64,000 bases of DNA from Pseudomonas chlororaphis (lineage in GTDB: Bacteria > Pseudomonadota > Gammaproteobacteria > Pseudomonadales > Pseudomonadaceae): positions 310,135-374,134 of the forward strand of contig NZ_JSFK01000003.1 in the NCBI RefSeq assembly GCF_000783395.1, given 5' to 3'. Positions within the stretch are counted from its first letter, which is position 1, and each line of letters starts with the position of its first letter. Shown here in pieces: positions 51,956 through 60,272 of the stretch. The position numbers were made by a program, and so were the translations under genes. The notes below the pieces were generated by a model. It was given only the letters and a program-made list of their open reading frames with translations. It was not told where the DNA came from and searched no databases.

Positions 51956-53863
51956 ATGGCCACTCCCAGCGCTAGCTCTTATAACGCCGACGCCATCGAA
52001 GTCCTCTCGGGCCTCGACCCGGTGCGCAAACGCCCCGGCATGTACACCGACACCAGTCGGCCGAACCACCTCGCCCAGGAAGTCATCGACAACAGCGTCG
52101 ACGAAGCCCTGGCTGGCCACGCCAAATCGGTGCAGGTCATCCTGCACGCCGACCACTCGCTGGAAGTCAGCGACGACGGCCGTGGCATGCCTGTCGACAT
52201 CCACCCGGAAGAGGGCGTGTCGGGTGTCGAGCTGATCCTCACCAAACTCCATGCGGGCGGCAAGTTTTCCAACAAGAATTACCAGTTCTCCGGCGGTCTG
52301 CACGGCGTAGGTATTTCCGTGGTCAACGCCTTGTCGACCGAAGTGCGCGTGCGCGTAAAGCGTGACGGCAACGAATACCAGATGACCTTCGCTGATGGCT
52401 ACAAGGCCACCGAGCTGGAAATCGTCGGCACCGTCGGCAAGCGCAACACCGGCACCAGCGTGTACTTCGCGCCGGACCCGAAATACTTCGATTCACCGAA
52501 ATTCTCCATCAGCCGCCTCAAGCACGTGCTCAAGGCCAAGGCCGTTTTGTGCCCGGGGCTTCTGGTCAGCTTTGAAGACAAAGGCACCGGCGAGAAAGTC
52601 GAGTGGCATTACGAAGACGGCCTGCGCTCGTACCTGGTTGACGCCGTCAGTGAATTCGAACGCTTGCCGGACGAGCCATTCTGCGGCGCGTTCGCCGGTA
52701 ACAAAGAAGCGGTCGACTGGGCGCTGCTGTGGTTGCCGGAAGGTGGCGACGCGGTGCAGGAAAGCTACGTCAACCTGATCCCGACGGCGCAGGGCGGTAC
52801 CCACGTCAACGGTTTGCGTCAGGGTTTGCTCGACGCCATGCGCGAGTTTTGCGAATTCCGCAGTCTGCTGCCGCGCGGCGTGAAGCTGGCGCCAGAAGAC
52901 GTCTGGGAGCGCATCGCGTTCGTCCTGTCGATGAAAATGCAGGAGCCGCAATTCTCCGGCCAGACCAAAGAGCGACTGTCGTCCCGTGAAGCGGCGGCGT
53001 TTGTTTCCGGTGTGGTCAAGGATGCGTTCAGCCTGTGGCTCAACGCCAACCCGGAAACCGGTCTGGCGCTGGCCGAACTGGCAATCAATAACGCTGGTCG
53101 TCGTCTGAAGGCCAGCAAAAAGGTCGAGCGTAAACGTGTGACTCAGGGCCCAGCGCTGCCGGGCAAACTGGCGGACTGCGCCGGGCAGGACCCGATGCGT
53201 TCCGAACTGTTCCTGGTCGAAGGTGATTCCGCTGGTGGTTCCGCCAAACAAGCGCGGGACAAGGAATTCCAGGCGATCCTGCCGTTGCGCGGCAAGATCC
53301 TCAACACCTGGGAAGTCGACGGCAGCGAAGTACTCGCCAGCCAGGAAGTGCACAACATTGCCGTGGCCATCGGTGTCGATCCGGGTGCAGCGGACATGAG
53401 CCAGCTGCGCTACGGCAAAATCTGCATCCTCGCCGACGCCGACTCCGACGGTCTGCATATCGCGACCTTGCTTTGCGCCTTGTTCGTCCAGCATTTCCGC
53501 CCGCTGGTCGATGCCGGTCATGTCTACGTGGCAATGCCGCCGCTGTACCGAATCGACTTGGGCAAAGAAATCTACTACGCCCTCGACGAAGCCGAGCGCG
53601 ACGGCATTCTCGACCGTCTGGTTGCCGAGAAGAAGCGCGGCAAACCGCAGGTCACCCGATTCAAAGGTCTGGGCGAAATGAACCCGCCGCAACTGCGCGA
53701 AACCACCATGGACCCGAACACGCGGCGTCTGGTGCAACTGACGCTGGGCGAAGACTTTGCCGAAACCTCGGAAATGATGGACATGCTGCTGGCGAAGAAA
53801 CGCGCCGGTGACCGCAAAACCTGGCTGGAATCCAAAGGCAACCTCGCCGAGGTGCTGGCCTGA
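51956..53863 (+). CDS. parE: DNA topoisomerase IV subunit B
   Basis: ParE provides the ATPase of topoisomerase IV, which decatenates daughter chromosomes. The 635-residue protein has the GHKL ATP site: VIDNSVDEALAGHA (about 43), VSDDGRGMPVDIHPEEG and GGLHGVGISVVNAL (about 113). In the TOPRIM part are LFLVEGDSAGGSAKQARD (about 418) and ILADADSDGLHIATLL (about 491), with the metal-binding acidic residues. Its TGA overlaps the next ATG by one base. Its partner parC lies about 2.8 kb downstream, past three envelope-protein genes, and the run is probably one transcription unit or closely linked units. Confidence 0.97.
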   Translation: MATPSASSYNADAIEVLSGLDPVRKRPGMYTDTSRPNHLAQEVIDNSVDEALAGHAKSVQVILHADHSLEVSDDGRGMPVDIHPEEGVSGVELILTKLHAGGKFSNKNYQFSGGLHGVGISVVNALSTEVRVRVKRDGNEYQMTFADGYKATELEIVGTVGKRNTGTSVYFAPDPKYFDSPKFSISRLKHVLKAKAVLCPGLLVSFEDKGTGEKVEWHYEDGLRSYLVDAVSEFERLPDEPFCGAFAGNKEAVDWALLWLPEGGDAVQESYVNLIPTAQGGTHVNGLRQGLLDAMREFCEFRSLLPRGVKLAPEDVWERIAFVLSMKMQEPQFSGQTKERLSSREAAAFVSGVVKDAFSLWLNANPETGLALAELAINNAGRRLKASKKVERKRVTQGPALPGKLADCAGQDPMRSELFLVEGDSAGGSAKQARDKEFQAILPLRGKILNTWEVDGSEVLASQEVHNIAVAIGVDPGAADMSQLRYGKICILADADSDGLHIATLLCALFVQHFRPLVDAGHVYVAMPPLYRIDLGKEIYYALDEAERDGILDRLVAEKKRGKPQVTRFKGLGEMNPPQLRETTMDPNTRRLVQLTLGEDFAETSEMMDMLLAKKRAGDRKTWLESKGNLAEVLA

Positions 53864-54852
53864 TGCGGTTTGGCTGGGCCTTGGCGGGTGCGTTGCTGCT
53901 GAGTGCAATGAATGTGTCGGCCGAGCCGTTGCAGGAGTTGCGCGTGCTCTCCGGGCACCCGGTCGAAGGCATGCGCGGCGGTAACCTGTCGGGGCTGGCC
54001 ATGTGTGGCGGCGAGTTGTGGACGGTGTCGGACCGCGATGACGATCAGATCTATCGGCTCAATACCGCCGATCAGGTCTGGCAGGCCGAAGCGTTGCACA
54101 TCGACGTACCGCTGGTGCCTGAGACCGGTTTGCCGTGGGGGTTGCGCTCGCGCAATTGGGCCGCGTCGTTCGTGCGCGGTGGCGATCTGGATTTCGAGGG
54201 CATCAGCTGCGACAGCGCCGGCAATCGCTACATTGTCAGCGAGGGCCATGCGGCGGTCTTGCAGGTGCCCGTCAGCGGCCCGGTCAACTGGCTGAAGATC
54301 TCGCCGATGATGGTTCGCGAAGCGCGGGCCAGCGGCATGCTCCTGCATTTCAATGCGATCTTCGAAGGCCTGGCGATCAGCCCGGCGGGCGATCAGATGT
54401 GGCTTGCCGCCGAGCGGCAAAGCCGTGGCTTGCTGCTGATCAGACGCCAGCAGACGGTGTGGGATTGCGACGGTCGTTGCGTGCTGCTCAGCGAGGGCGG
54501 CAAGGAAATGCAGCCACCGCAGTTCCCGAAGGCCAGAGCGGTCGACCGAGACTTTTCCGACCTTTCGTTGTTTAACGGCAAATTGTTTACCCTTGAGCGC
54601 AACGCCTTCCAGATTTGTCGGCGTGATGCGCAGACCGTCAAGGTCGAGCGTTGCTGGTCGTACGCCGCTGAACTGTTGCAGGCCAACCGCCGTTACTCGC
54701 AGAACTTCGGGCTGGAAGAGGCGCTGATCGTTGACGCTGATGGTGCATGGGTCGGCGTCGACAACAATTTCGGCCCGCGGGCCGACGGTGAGGTTCGCCC
54801 GATCGTCTGGCGCTTCGCCGCGCCTGACGGTGGCTGGAACGCCAAGCTTTAG
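53863..54852 (+). CDS. Secreted esterase-like phytase-domain protein, copy A
   Basis: A 329-residue protein with signal peptide MRFGWALAGALLLSAMNVSAEP, so periplasmic or outer-membrane associated. The remainder is a beta-propeller-like esterase-like activity of phytase domain: GMRGGNLSGLAMCGGELWTVSDRDDDQIYRL (quoted in part GNLSGLAMCGGELWTVSDRD), DLDFEGISCDSAGNRYIVSE, IFEGLAISPAGDQMWLAAER and a C-terminal VGVDNNFGPRADGE. These Asp/Glu-rich strand ends are where metal or phosphate would bind. The biochemical role is unknown. It is coupled to parE by a one-base overlap and followed by a paralogue. Confidence 0.85.
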   Translation: MRFGWALAGALLLSAMNVSAEPLQELRVLSGHPVEGMRGGNLSGLAMCGGELWTVSDRDDDQIYRLNTADQVWQAEALHIDVPLVPETGLPWGLRSRNWAASFVRGGDLDFEGISCDSAGNRYIVSEGHAAVLQVPVSGPVNWLKISPMMVREARASGMLLHFNAIFEGLAISPAGDQMWLAAERQSRGLLLIRRQQTVWDCDGRCVLLSEGGKEMQPPQFPKARAVDRDFSDLSLFNGKLFTLERNAFQICRRDAQTVKVERCWSYAAELLQANRRYSQNFGLEEALIVDADGAWVGVDNNFGPRADGEVRPIVWRFAAPDGGWNAKL

Positions 54853-55088
54853 GTGTGTTGTATCCGGTATTACCGAAGTATGTTCGTCGATAAGTGAGCA
54901 GATCAGGGAACTGCTGTAATACTTCAACTCGGGAAAGACCGGCCCGTATTGCTGAGCACGCCTGAGACGGCTCAAGTACAGGCCATGAAGCTCTGAAGCA
55001 ATGCTGTCGAGAAAGTAGTGTGATCGTTGAATTCCGACATGTCGTGCAAGGCTCGGGGAAACTTGAAACGCCGACTGCGGGAGATTTA

Positions 55089-56093
55089 ATGATGAAACTC
55101 AACGTCTATATTGCGGGTTTTTTGCTTGTCTGGAGTTCGCTGGGACTGGCCGCCGACCCGGAACTGCGGTTGCTTTCTGAGCATCCGGTGGAGGGGATGC
55201 GCGGAGGTAATCTGTCCGGGCTGGCCAAGTGTGGCGAGCAGTTGTGGACGGTGTCGGATCGAGATGACGATCGGATTTACAGGCTTGATACGCAAGACAA
55301 GGTGTGGAAGGCCGAGGCTGTTTTGATTAATGTTCCACCGGTGCCTGAAGATCCCGGCCGGACGTTGGCCATGAAAACCCAGAGCTTTTTCAGATCGCTT
55401 GCGGGTAACGGTGCGTTGGACTTTGAAGGGATCACCTGCGACGCTAGCCAGAATCGCTACATTCTCAGTGAAACGTATTCAGCCATTCTCAAGATCTCAC
55501 CCAGTGGAGAACTGGCCTGGTTGCGCATCTCGTCGCAGGTGCTGACTATGGTGCGAGAGGCTGGGCTGGCTACGCACGCCAATGCGTTGTTTGAAGGCTT
55601 GGCGGTTTCCGGCATTCTTGGCAGTGAAATCTGGCTGGCTGCAGAGCGGCAAAAAAGAGGGTTGGTCAAAATCAGGCGGCTACGGACTCCTCCCCTTGAT
55701 AACAAATGGTACTGTTTTTCCATGTGTGTGCTCATGACCGAGGGAGGGCTGGCGCCGCAGCCGCCACAATTTCCAGGTTCAAAACCGGTAGAGCGGGATT
55801 TTTCGGATATTGCTCTATTCAATAACAAATTGTTTCTACTGGATCGCAATGCTTTCAAAGTCTGTCGGCATGAAATGTTGACGGGTAAACAGGAACGCTG
55901 CTGGTCATTCGCAGCAGATGCACTGGTTCCGAGCCGTCGATACGCCTCTGAACACGGAATGACTGAAGCGTTGCTGGTCGATGCGCAAGGCGCGTGGATT
56001 GGCGTCGACAACAATTTCGCAACCCGTGCCGATGGCGAATCTCGCCCGATTGTCTGGCGCTTTGCAGCGCCTGAGGGTGGCTGGAGTCAATGA
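55089..56093 (+). CDS. Secreted esterase-like phytase-domain protein, copy B
   Basis: A 334-residue paralogue of the preceding gene, with signal peptide MMKLNVYIAGFLLVWSSLGLAAD. The same landmarks recur: EGMRGGNLSGLAKCGEQLW, LDFEGITCDASQNRYILSE, LFEGLAVSGILGSEIWLAAE, KPVERDFSDIALFNNKLF and GVDNNFATRADGESRPIVWRF. The copies keep the ends but differ in the middle, where this one inserts residues around RRLRTPPLDNKWYCF. Codon use is visibly more AT-tolerant than in copy A. GGGAG precedes ATG 55089 (a second ATG at 55092 is equally possible). Its end overlaps the retropepsin gene (ATGA). The 236-base gap upstream holds no gene, only a weak hairpin (54875-54925). Confidence 0.85.
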   Translation: MMKLNVYIAGFLLVWSSLGLAADPELRLLSEHPVEGMRGGNLSGLAKCGEQLWTVSDRDDDRIYRLDTQDKVWKAEAVLINVPPVPEDPGRTLAMKTQSFFRSLAGNGALDFEGITCDASQNRYILSETYSAILKISPSGELAWLRISSQVLTMVREAGLATHANALFEGLAVSGILGSEIWLAAERQKRGLVKIRRLRTPPLDNKWYCFSMCVLMTEGGLAPQPPQFPGSKPVERDFSDIALFNNKLFLLDRNAFKVCRHEMLTGKQERCWSFAADALVPSRRYASEHGMTEALLVDAQGAWIGVDNNFATRADGESRPIVWRFAAPEGGWSQ

Positions 56094-56620
56094 GCATGAG
56101 TGAACAACCGCCGGGCAAGCGTGTCGGTCGGGTTTTTATGATTTTGGCCTGGTGTGCGGCGCTGTTTCTTGCGACACGTTTTTTTGCTCAGTGGGAGCAA
56201 CGCCAGCAAAATCCGAACGTCGTAGTCAGCTCGGAACAGGGCGAAGGGTTTATCGAGGTGAAACTGGCCGGCAACGCCCAAGGGCATTTTGTCGCCAGCG
56301 GTCAGATCAACGGTGAGCCGGTCGAGTTCATGCTCGACACCGGTGCGACCGATGTGGCGATCCCGGCTGATCTGGCCAAACGTTTGAAGCTGGAAGAAGG
56401 TTTCGGAGTGACGCTGAGCACGGCCAACGGCCTGAGCCAGGGCTACCGAACCAAAATCGACCGCCTGCAACTGGGCGACATCGTGCTGCGCGACGTCCGC
56501 GCACTGGTGGCGCCGGGGCTGCATGGCGATCAGGTGTTGCTCGGCATGAGCGCCCTGAACAAACTTGAATTTACTCAGCGCGGTGGCACCATGCTGCTGC
56601 GCCAGACAACGAACCGATGA
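56090..56620 (+). CDS. Membrane-anchored retropepsin-like aspartic protease (TIGR02281 family)
   Basis: A 176-residue single-domain aspartic protease. One membrane helix near the N-terminus ([19 protein letters not shown]) anchors it, with the catalytic part in the periplasm. The active-site motif is [17 protein letters not shown] (Asp about 85), and the flap/second conserved region is [13 protein letters not shown] near the C-terminus. Retropepsin-like enzymes work as dimers, because each chain supplies one catalytic Asp. The substrate is unknown. It overlaps the upstream phytase-like gene by 4 bases and ends 7 bases before the start of parC. Confidence 0.88.
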   Translation: MSMSEQPPGKRVGRVFMILAWCAALFLATRFFAQWEQRQQNPNVVVSSEQGEGFIEVKLAGNAQGHFVASGQINGEPVEFMLDTGATDVAIPADLAKRLKLEEGFGVTLSTANGLSQGYRTKIDRLQLGDIVLRDVRALVAPGLHGDQVLLGMSALNKLEFTQRGGTMLLRQTTNR

Positions 56621-56627
56621 GGCCCGC

Positions 56628-58892
56628 ATGAGCGACATCCTTGCAGACAGCTTAGACGGCGTAGAGCGCCGATCGCTGGCTGACTTCACCGAAAGTGCCT
56701 ACCTCAACTACTCCATGTACGTGATCATGGACCGTGCTCTGCCGCATATCGGCGACGGCCTGAAACCGGTACAGCGGCGCATCATTTATGCGATGAGCGA
56801 GCTGGGGCTGGACGCCGATTCCAAGCACAAGAAATCGGCGCGTACCGTCGGTGACGTGCTCGGCAAGTTCCATCCGCACGGCGACTCGGCGTGCTACGAA
56901 GCGATGGTGCTGATGGCCCAGCCGTTCAGCTATCGCTACACGCTGGTCGACGGCCAAGGCAACTGGGGTGCGCCGGACGATCCGAAGTCCTTCGCCGCCA
57001 TGCGTTACACCGAAGCCCGCTTGTCGCGTTATTCCGAAGTGCTGCTCAGCGAGCTGGGCCAGGGCACTGCCGACTGGGGGCCGAACTTCGACGGCACCCT
57101 GCAGGAGCCGCTGGTGTTGCCGGCGCGCTTGCCGAACATCCTGCTCAACGGCACCACCGGTATCGCCGTGGGCATGGCCACCGACGTACCGCCGCACAAC
57201 CTGCGCGAAGTCGCCACCGCGTGCGTGCGCTTGCTCGATGAGCCGAAAGCCACGGTTGAACAGCTCTGCGAACACATTCAAGGCCCGGACTATCCGACCG
57301 AAGCGGAAATCATCACGCCGCGCGCCGACCTGCTGAAAATGTACGAAACCGGCAAGGGCTCGGTGCGCATGCGCGCCGTGTACCACGTCGAGGACGGCGA
57401 CATTATCGTCACTGCGCTGCCGCATCAGGTCTCCGGTGCGAAAGTGCTGGAGCAGATCGCAGCGTTGATGCAGGCGAAACCGTCGAAAGCCCCGCAGATC
57501 GCTGACCTGCGTGACGAATCCGATCACGAAAACCCGTGCCGCATCGTCATCATTCCGGTCAACAGCCGTGTCGATCACGACGCGCTGATGCAGCACCTGT
57601 TCGCCAGCACCGAGTTGGAGTCGACCTATCGGGTCAACGTCAACATCATCGGTCTGGACGGCAAGCCACAGCTGAAAAACCTCCGCGCCTTGCTGGTCGA
57701 GTGGCTGGAATTCCGCGTGCAGACCGTGCGTCGCCGCCTGCAATTCCGCCTCGACAAGGTCGAGCGTCGTCTGCACCTGTTGGACGGTTTGTTGATTGCC
57801 TACCTCAACCTCGATGAAGTGATCCACATCATCCGTACCGAGGAACACCCGAAAGCCAAGCTGATCGAGCGTTTCGCCCTCAGCGAGATTCAGGCCGACT
57901 ACATCCTCGACACCCGTCTGCGTCAGTTGGCGCGACTGGAGGAGATGAAGCTGCGCGACGAGCAGGACGAACTGCTCAAGGAACAAGCCAAACTGCAAGC
58001 GCTGCTGGGCAGCGAAGCCAAGTTGAAAAAACTGGTGCGCACCGAACTGATCAAGGACGCCGAAACCTATGGCGACGACCGTCGTTCGCCAATCGTTGAG
58101 CGCACCGAAGCCAAAGCGTTGACCGAACACGATCTGCTGCCGAACGAAAAAGTCACCGTCGTACTGTCGGAAAAAGGCTGGATCCGTTCCGCCAAAGGTC
58201 ACGACATCGACGCGACGGGTCTGTCGTACAAGGCTGGCGACGGCTTCAAGACCTCGGCGGCGGGGCGCTCCAACCAGTCTGCCGTGGTGATCGACTCCAC
58301 CGGCCGCAGCTATTCGGTTGCCGCGCATACGCTGCCGTCGGCGCGTGGTCAGGGCGAACCGTTGACCGGTCGTCTGACGCCGCCACCCGGCGCGACCTTC
58401 GAATGCGTGCTGATGCCGGAAGACGATGCGTTGTACGTGATCGCCTCCGACGCCGGTTACGGCTTCGTGGTCAAAGGCGAAGACCTGCAAGCCAAGAACA
58501 AGGCCGGTAAAGCCCTGTTGAGCCTGCCGAACAACGCCAAAGTCATCTCGCCGCGTCCGGTAGCCGATCGTGAGCACAACTGGCTGGCCTCGGTCACTAC
58601 CGAAGGTCGCCTGCTGATCTTCAAAATCAGCGATCTGCCACAATTAGGTAAGGGCAAAGGCAACAAGATCATCGGTATTTCCGGTGAGCGGGTGGCCAGT
58701 CGCGAAGAATATGTCACGGACATCGCTGTCATTCCGGAAGGCGCCACGTTGGTGCTGCAAGCCGGAAAACGCACCCTGTCGCTGAAGGCCGACGACCTCG
58801 AACACTACAAAGGTGAACGTGGACGCCGTGGCAACAAGCTTCCAAGGGGCTTCCAGAGAGTGGATGCGCTGCTCGTCGAAAACCTCAATTAA
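56628..58892 (+). CDS. parC: DNA topoisomerase IV subunit A
   Basis: ParC is the DNA-cleaving subunit of topoisomerase IV. The 754-residue protein starts [20 protein letters not shown] and has the winged-helix/QRDR segment [15 protein letters not shown] (about 79-93) with the wild-type Ser. The catalytic Tyr is in [11 protein letters not shown] (about 128). QKPVQRRI-like elements and the coiled-coil region [20 protein letters not shown] (about 440) follow. The C-terminal beta-pinwheel contains GQGEPL and [14 protein letters not shown] 56628 lies 7 bases after the protease gene. No quinolone-resistance substitution is apparent. Confidence 0.97.
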   Translation: MSDILADSLDGVERRSLADFTESAYLNYSMYVIMDRALPHIGDGLKPVQRRIIYAMSELGLDADSKHKKSARTVGDVLGKFHPHGDSACYEAMVLMAQPFSYRYTLVDGQGNWGAPDDPKSFAAMRYTEARLSRYSEVLLSELGQGTADWGPNFDGTLQEPLVLPARLPNILLNGTTGIAVGMATDVPPHNLREVATACVRLLDEPKATVEQLCEHIQGPDYPTEAEIITPRADLLKMYETGKGSVRMRAVYHVEDGDIIVTALPHQVSGAKVLEQIAALMQAKPSKAPQIADLRDESDHENPCRIVIIPVNSRVDHDALMQHLFASTELESTYRVNVNIIGLDGKPQLKNLRALLVEWLEFRVQTVRRRLQFRLDKVERRLHLLDGLLIAYLNLDEVIHIIRTEEHPKAKLIERFALSEIQADYILDTRLRQLARLEEMKLRDEQDELLKEQAKLQALLGSEAKLKKLVRTELIKDAETYGDDRRSPIVERTEAKALTEHDLLPNEKVTVVLSEKGWIRSAKGHDIDATGLSYKAGDGFKTSAAGRSNQSAVVIDSTGRSYSVAAHTLPSARGQGEPLTGRLTPPPGATFECVLMPEDDALYVIASDAGYGFVVKGEDLQAKNKAGKALLSLPNNAKVISPRPVADREHNWLASVTTEGRLLIFKISDLPQLGKGKGNKIIGISGERVASREEYVTDIAVIPEGATLVLQAGKRTLSLKADDLEHYKGERGRRGNKLPRGFQRVDALLVENLN

Positions 58893-58974
58893 GCGTCCTA
58901 GAGCGTCCGATCCACGATTTAACGCGTAGATCGACGCTTTGGCGCTGGAGTCGGAACGCATATTCACGGATGAT

Positions 58975-59070
58975 ATGGCCTTTCCAAGCGCCGGCGTGGC
59001 TGAGCGTTCTTCATATTTATTGAGTATTTTCACTGTGGTCAGCCTTGTGGCGGCCACCTGGACGGGATGA
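58975..59070 (+). CDS. Possible 31-residue membrane peptide coupled to pqiC
   Basis: ATG 58975 opens a short frame ending at TGA 59068-59070, which overlaps the pqiC ATG (ATGA type). The product has one hydrophobic stretch, SSYLLSIFTVVSLVAATW, able to span a membrane. The frame is open further back to a TTG at 58939. There is no clear ribosome site (only GGATGAT close by), and I recognise no family. It may be a chance open frame in the 174-base gap between parC and pqiC. Confidence 0.25.
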   Translation: MAFPSAGVAERSSYLLSIFTVVSLVAATWTG

Positions 59071-59780
59071 TGACAGCTCTGCGCCCCCTTATTTTCCTGC
59101 TCGCCGGCGTTTTGGGCCTGGCGGGTTGCAGCGTTCACCAGCCGGTGTCGCTGTATCAACTGGACAGCGGAAGTCCGGTTCAGCCTGCGCAAAGCGCAGG
59201 CATGGCGGTTTTGTTGGGCCCGGTAGTCGTAGCTGATTACCTGCAACGTGAGACATTACTGCAACGTCAACCTGACGGCAGTCTGCAAGCGGCGACCGAC
59301 GGTCGTTGGGCTGGCAGCCTTTCGTCGGATATCGATCAGTTGTTGATGCGTCAGGTCGCTGGCCATCTGGACAGCCAGCGTGTGGTGCTGGCACCGGCCA
59401 CAACGGGATTCACTCCGGATGTGCAGGTGTTGTTGACCATCACGCGTCTGGACTCTGGCCAGAAACAACCGGCGATACTTGATGCGCAATGGCGTTTGAT
59501 CGACCGTCGTGGTCAGGTGCGCGATAACCGCATCGTGCATCTGCAAGAACTGCATGCCGGCAGTACGGCTTCGCAGGTGCAGGCACAGGGTATTTTGCTG
59601 CAGCGTCTGGCCGAGCAATTGTCGGTGGCGCTGAAGCCGTTGGCCAATCAGCCACCGGTGGCCGAGGCGCCGCGTAAATCGGCACCGAAACCGGCCGCGC
59701 CAGCGGCGGAAGCCGAGAAGCAGCCGAAGATACCGATGGCTTCGCCGATTCGAACCGATATGGAAGTGTTCCGCTTCTAA
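59067..59780 (+). CDS. PqiC-type (DUF330) membrane-integrity lipoprotein
   Basis: A 237-residue lipoprotein of the PqiC/ABC-transport auxiliary family. The signal peptide ends in lipobox LAGC (FLLAGVLGLAGCSVHQP). The mature domain begins VSLYQLDSG and contains VLLGPVVVADYLQRETLLQR and RWAGSLSSDIDQLLMRQV, the hallmark arrangement of the DUF330 fold. PqiC works with MCE proteins in lipid transport between membranes. Here no pqiA or pqiB gene is adjacent. The C-terminus is a Pro/Ala-rich tail (RKSAPKPAAPAAEAEKQPK). GGACGGG precedes ATG 59067. A strong terminator follows. Confidence 0.88.
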   Translation: MMTALRPLIFLLAGVLGLAGCSVHQPVSLYQLDSGSPVQPAQSAGMAVLLGPVVVADYLQRETLLQRQPDGSLQAATDGRWAGSLSSDIDQLLMRQVAGHLDSQRVVLAPATTGFTPDVQVLLTITRLDSGQKQPAILDAQWRLIDRRGQVRDNRIVHLQELHAGSTASQVQAQGILLQRLAEQLSVALKPLANQPPVAEAPRKSAPKPAAPAAEAEKQPKIPMASPIRTDMEVFRF

Positions 59781-59792
59781 GCTGGATCGAGT

Positions 59793-59827
59793 CACAACAG
59801 AGCCCGCCTTGTGCGGGCTTTGTTGTG
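59793..59827 (+). terminator. Terminator after pqiC
   Basis: CACAACA-AGCCCGC (59793-59807) pairs with GCGGGCT-TGTTGTG (59813-59827) around a 5-base loop, with one internal mismatch. It begins 13 bases after the pqiC stop. The T-tract is short, but the hairpin is very stable. Confidence 0.75.
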
Positions 59828-59856
59828 TCTGGGGGTTCTGCGTGAAAGATCAAAAG

Positions 59857-60174
59857 CCCCTCACCCCAGCCCTCTCCCCGAGGGAGAGGGAGCCGACCGA
59901 GGTGTCTGGCGCTATGCATCGACCTGAAAGAGCTTGGCGATTATGGATTCGGTAGAGCAGGGGCGACCGAGGTGTCTGGCGCTATGCATCGACCTGAAAG
60001 AGCTTGGCGATTATGGATTCGGTAGAGCAGGGGCGACCGTGGTGTCTGGCGCTATATATCGACCTGAAAGATCTTGGCGATTATGGATTCACAGCTGGGC
60101 GTTCAAGTCGCTGTAGGTCTTCAGTATTCCCGGATCGGTTCCCTCTCCCTCCGGGAGAGGGCTAGGGTGAGGGG
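59857..60174. mobile_element. MITE-like element, copy 3, internally expanded
   Basis: Terminal repeats of the same family (left 59858-59879, right 60153-60174) enclose three head-to-tail units with a 70-bp period starting at 59894, 59964 and 60034. Units 1 and 2 are identical; unit 3 is shorter and differs at a few positions. Without the extra units the element would be close to the 192-193 bp size of copies 1 and 2. It fills the 492-base gap 59781-60272 together with the flanking terminators. Confidence 0.85.
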
Positions 60175-60189
60175 CTTTTCTATTACCCA

Positions 60190-60224
60190 CAAAAAAGCCC
60201 GCAGACAATCACTCGTCTGCGGGC
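60190..60224 (-). terminator. Terminator of the ahpA-like gene
   Basis: A perfect 10-bp stem (GCCCGCAGAC at 60197-60206 with its complement at 60215-60224) is followed on the minus strand by six T. It lies about 50 bases past the stop of the minus-strand gene at 60273. Confidence 0.85.
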
Positions 60225-60238
60225 CTTATGTTTAGCAG

Positions 60239-60270
60239 CGAAAAGATCGCAGCCTTCGGCAGCTCCTACA
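60239..60270. repeat. Solitary REP half-element (GTAGGAGCTGCC class)
   Basis: AAAAGATCGCAGCCTTCGG onward matches the left arm of the REPIN at 42751-42780 and ends in GCAGCTCCTACA, but no inverted partner is present nearby. Confidence 0.75.
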
Positions 60271-60272
60271 AC

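Noticed and set aside
56866..56910. Possible quinolone-resistance change in parC
   Set aside because: The QRDR reads [13 protein letters not shown] with the normal Ser and Glu, so no resistance substitution is apparent.
59934..60116. 60-codon frame inside MITE copy 3
   Set aside because: It is produced by translation of the 70-bp tandem units and has no ribosome site.
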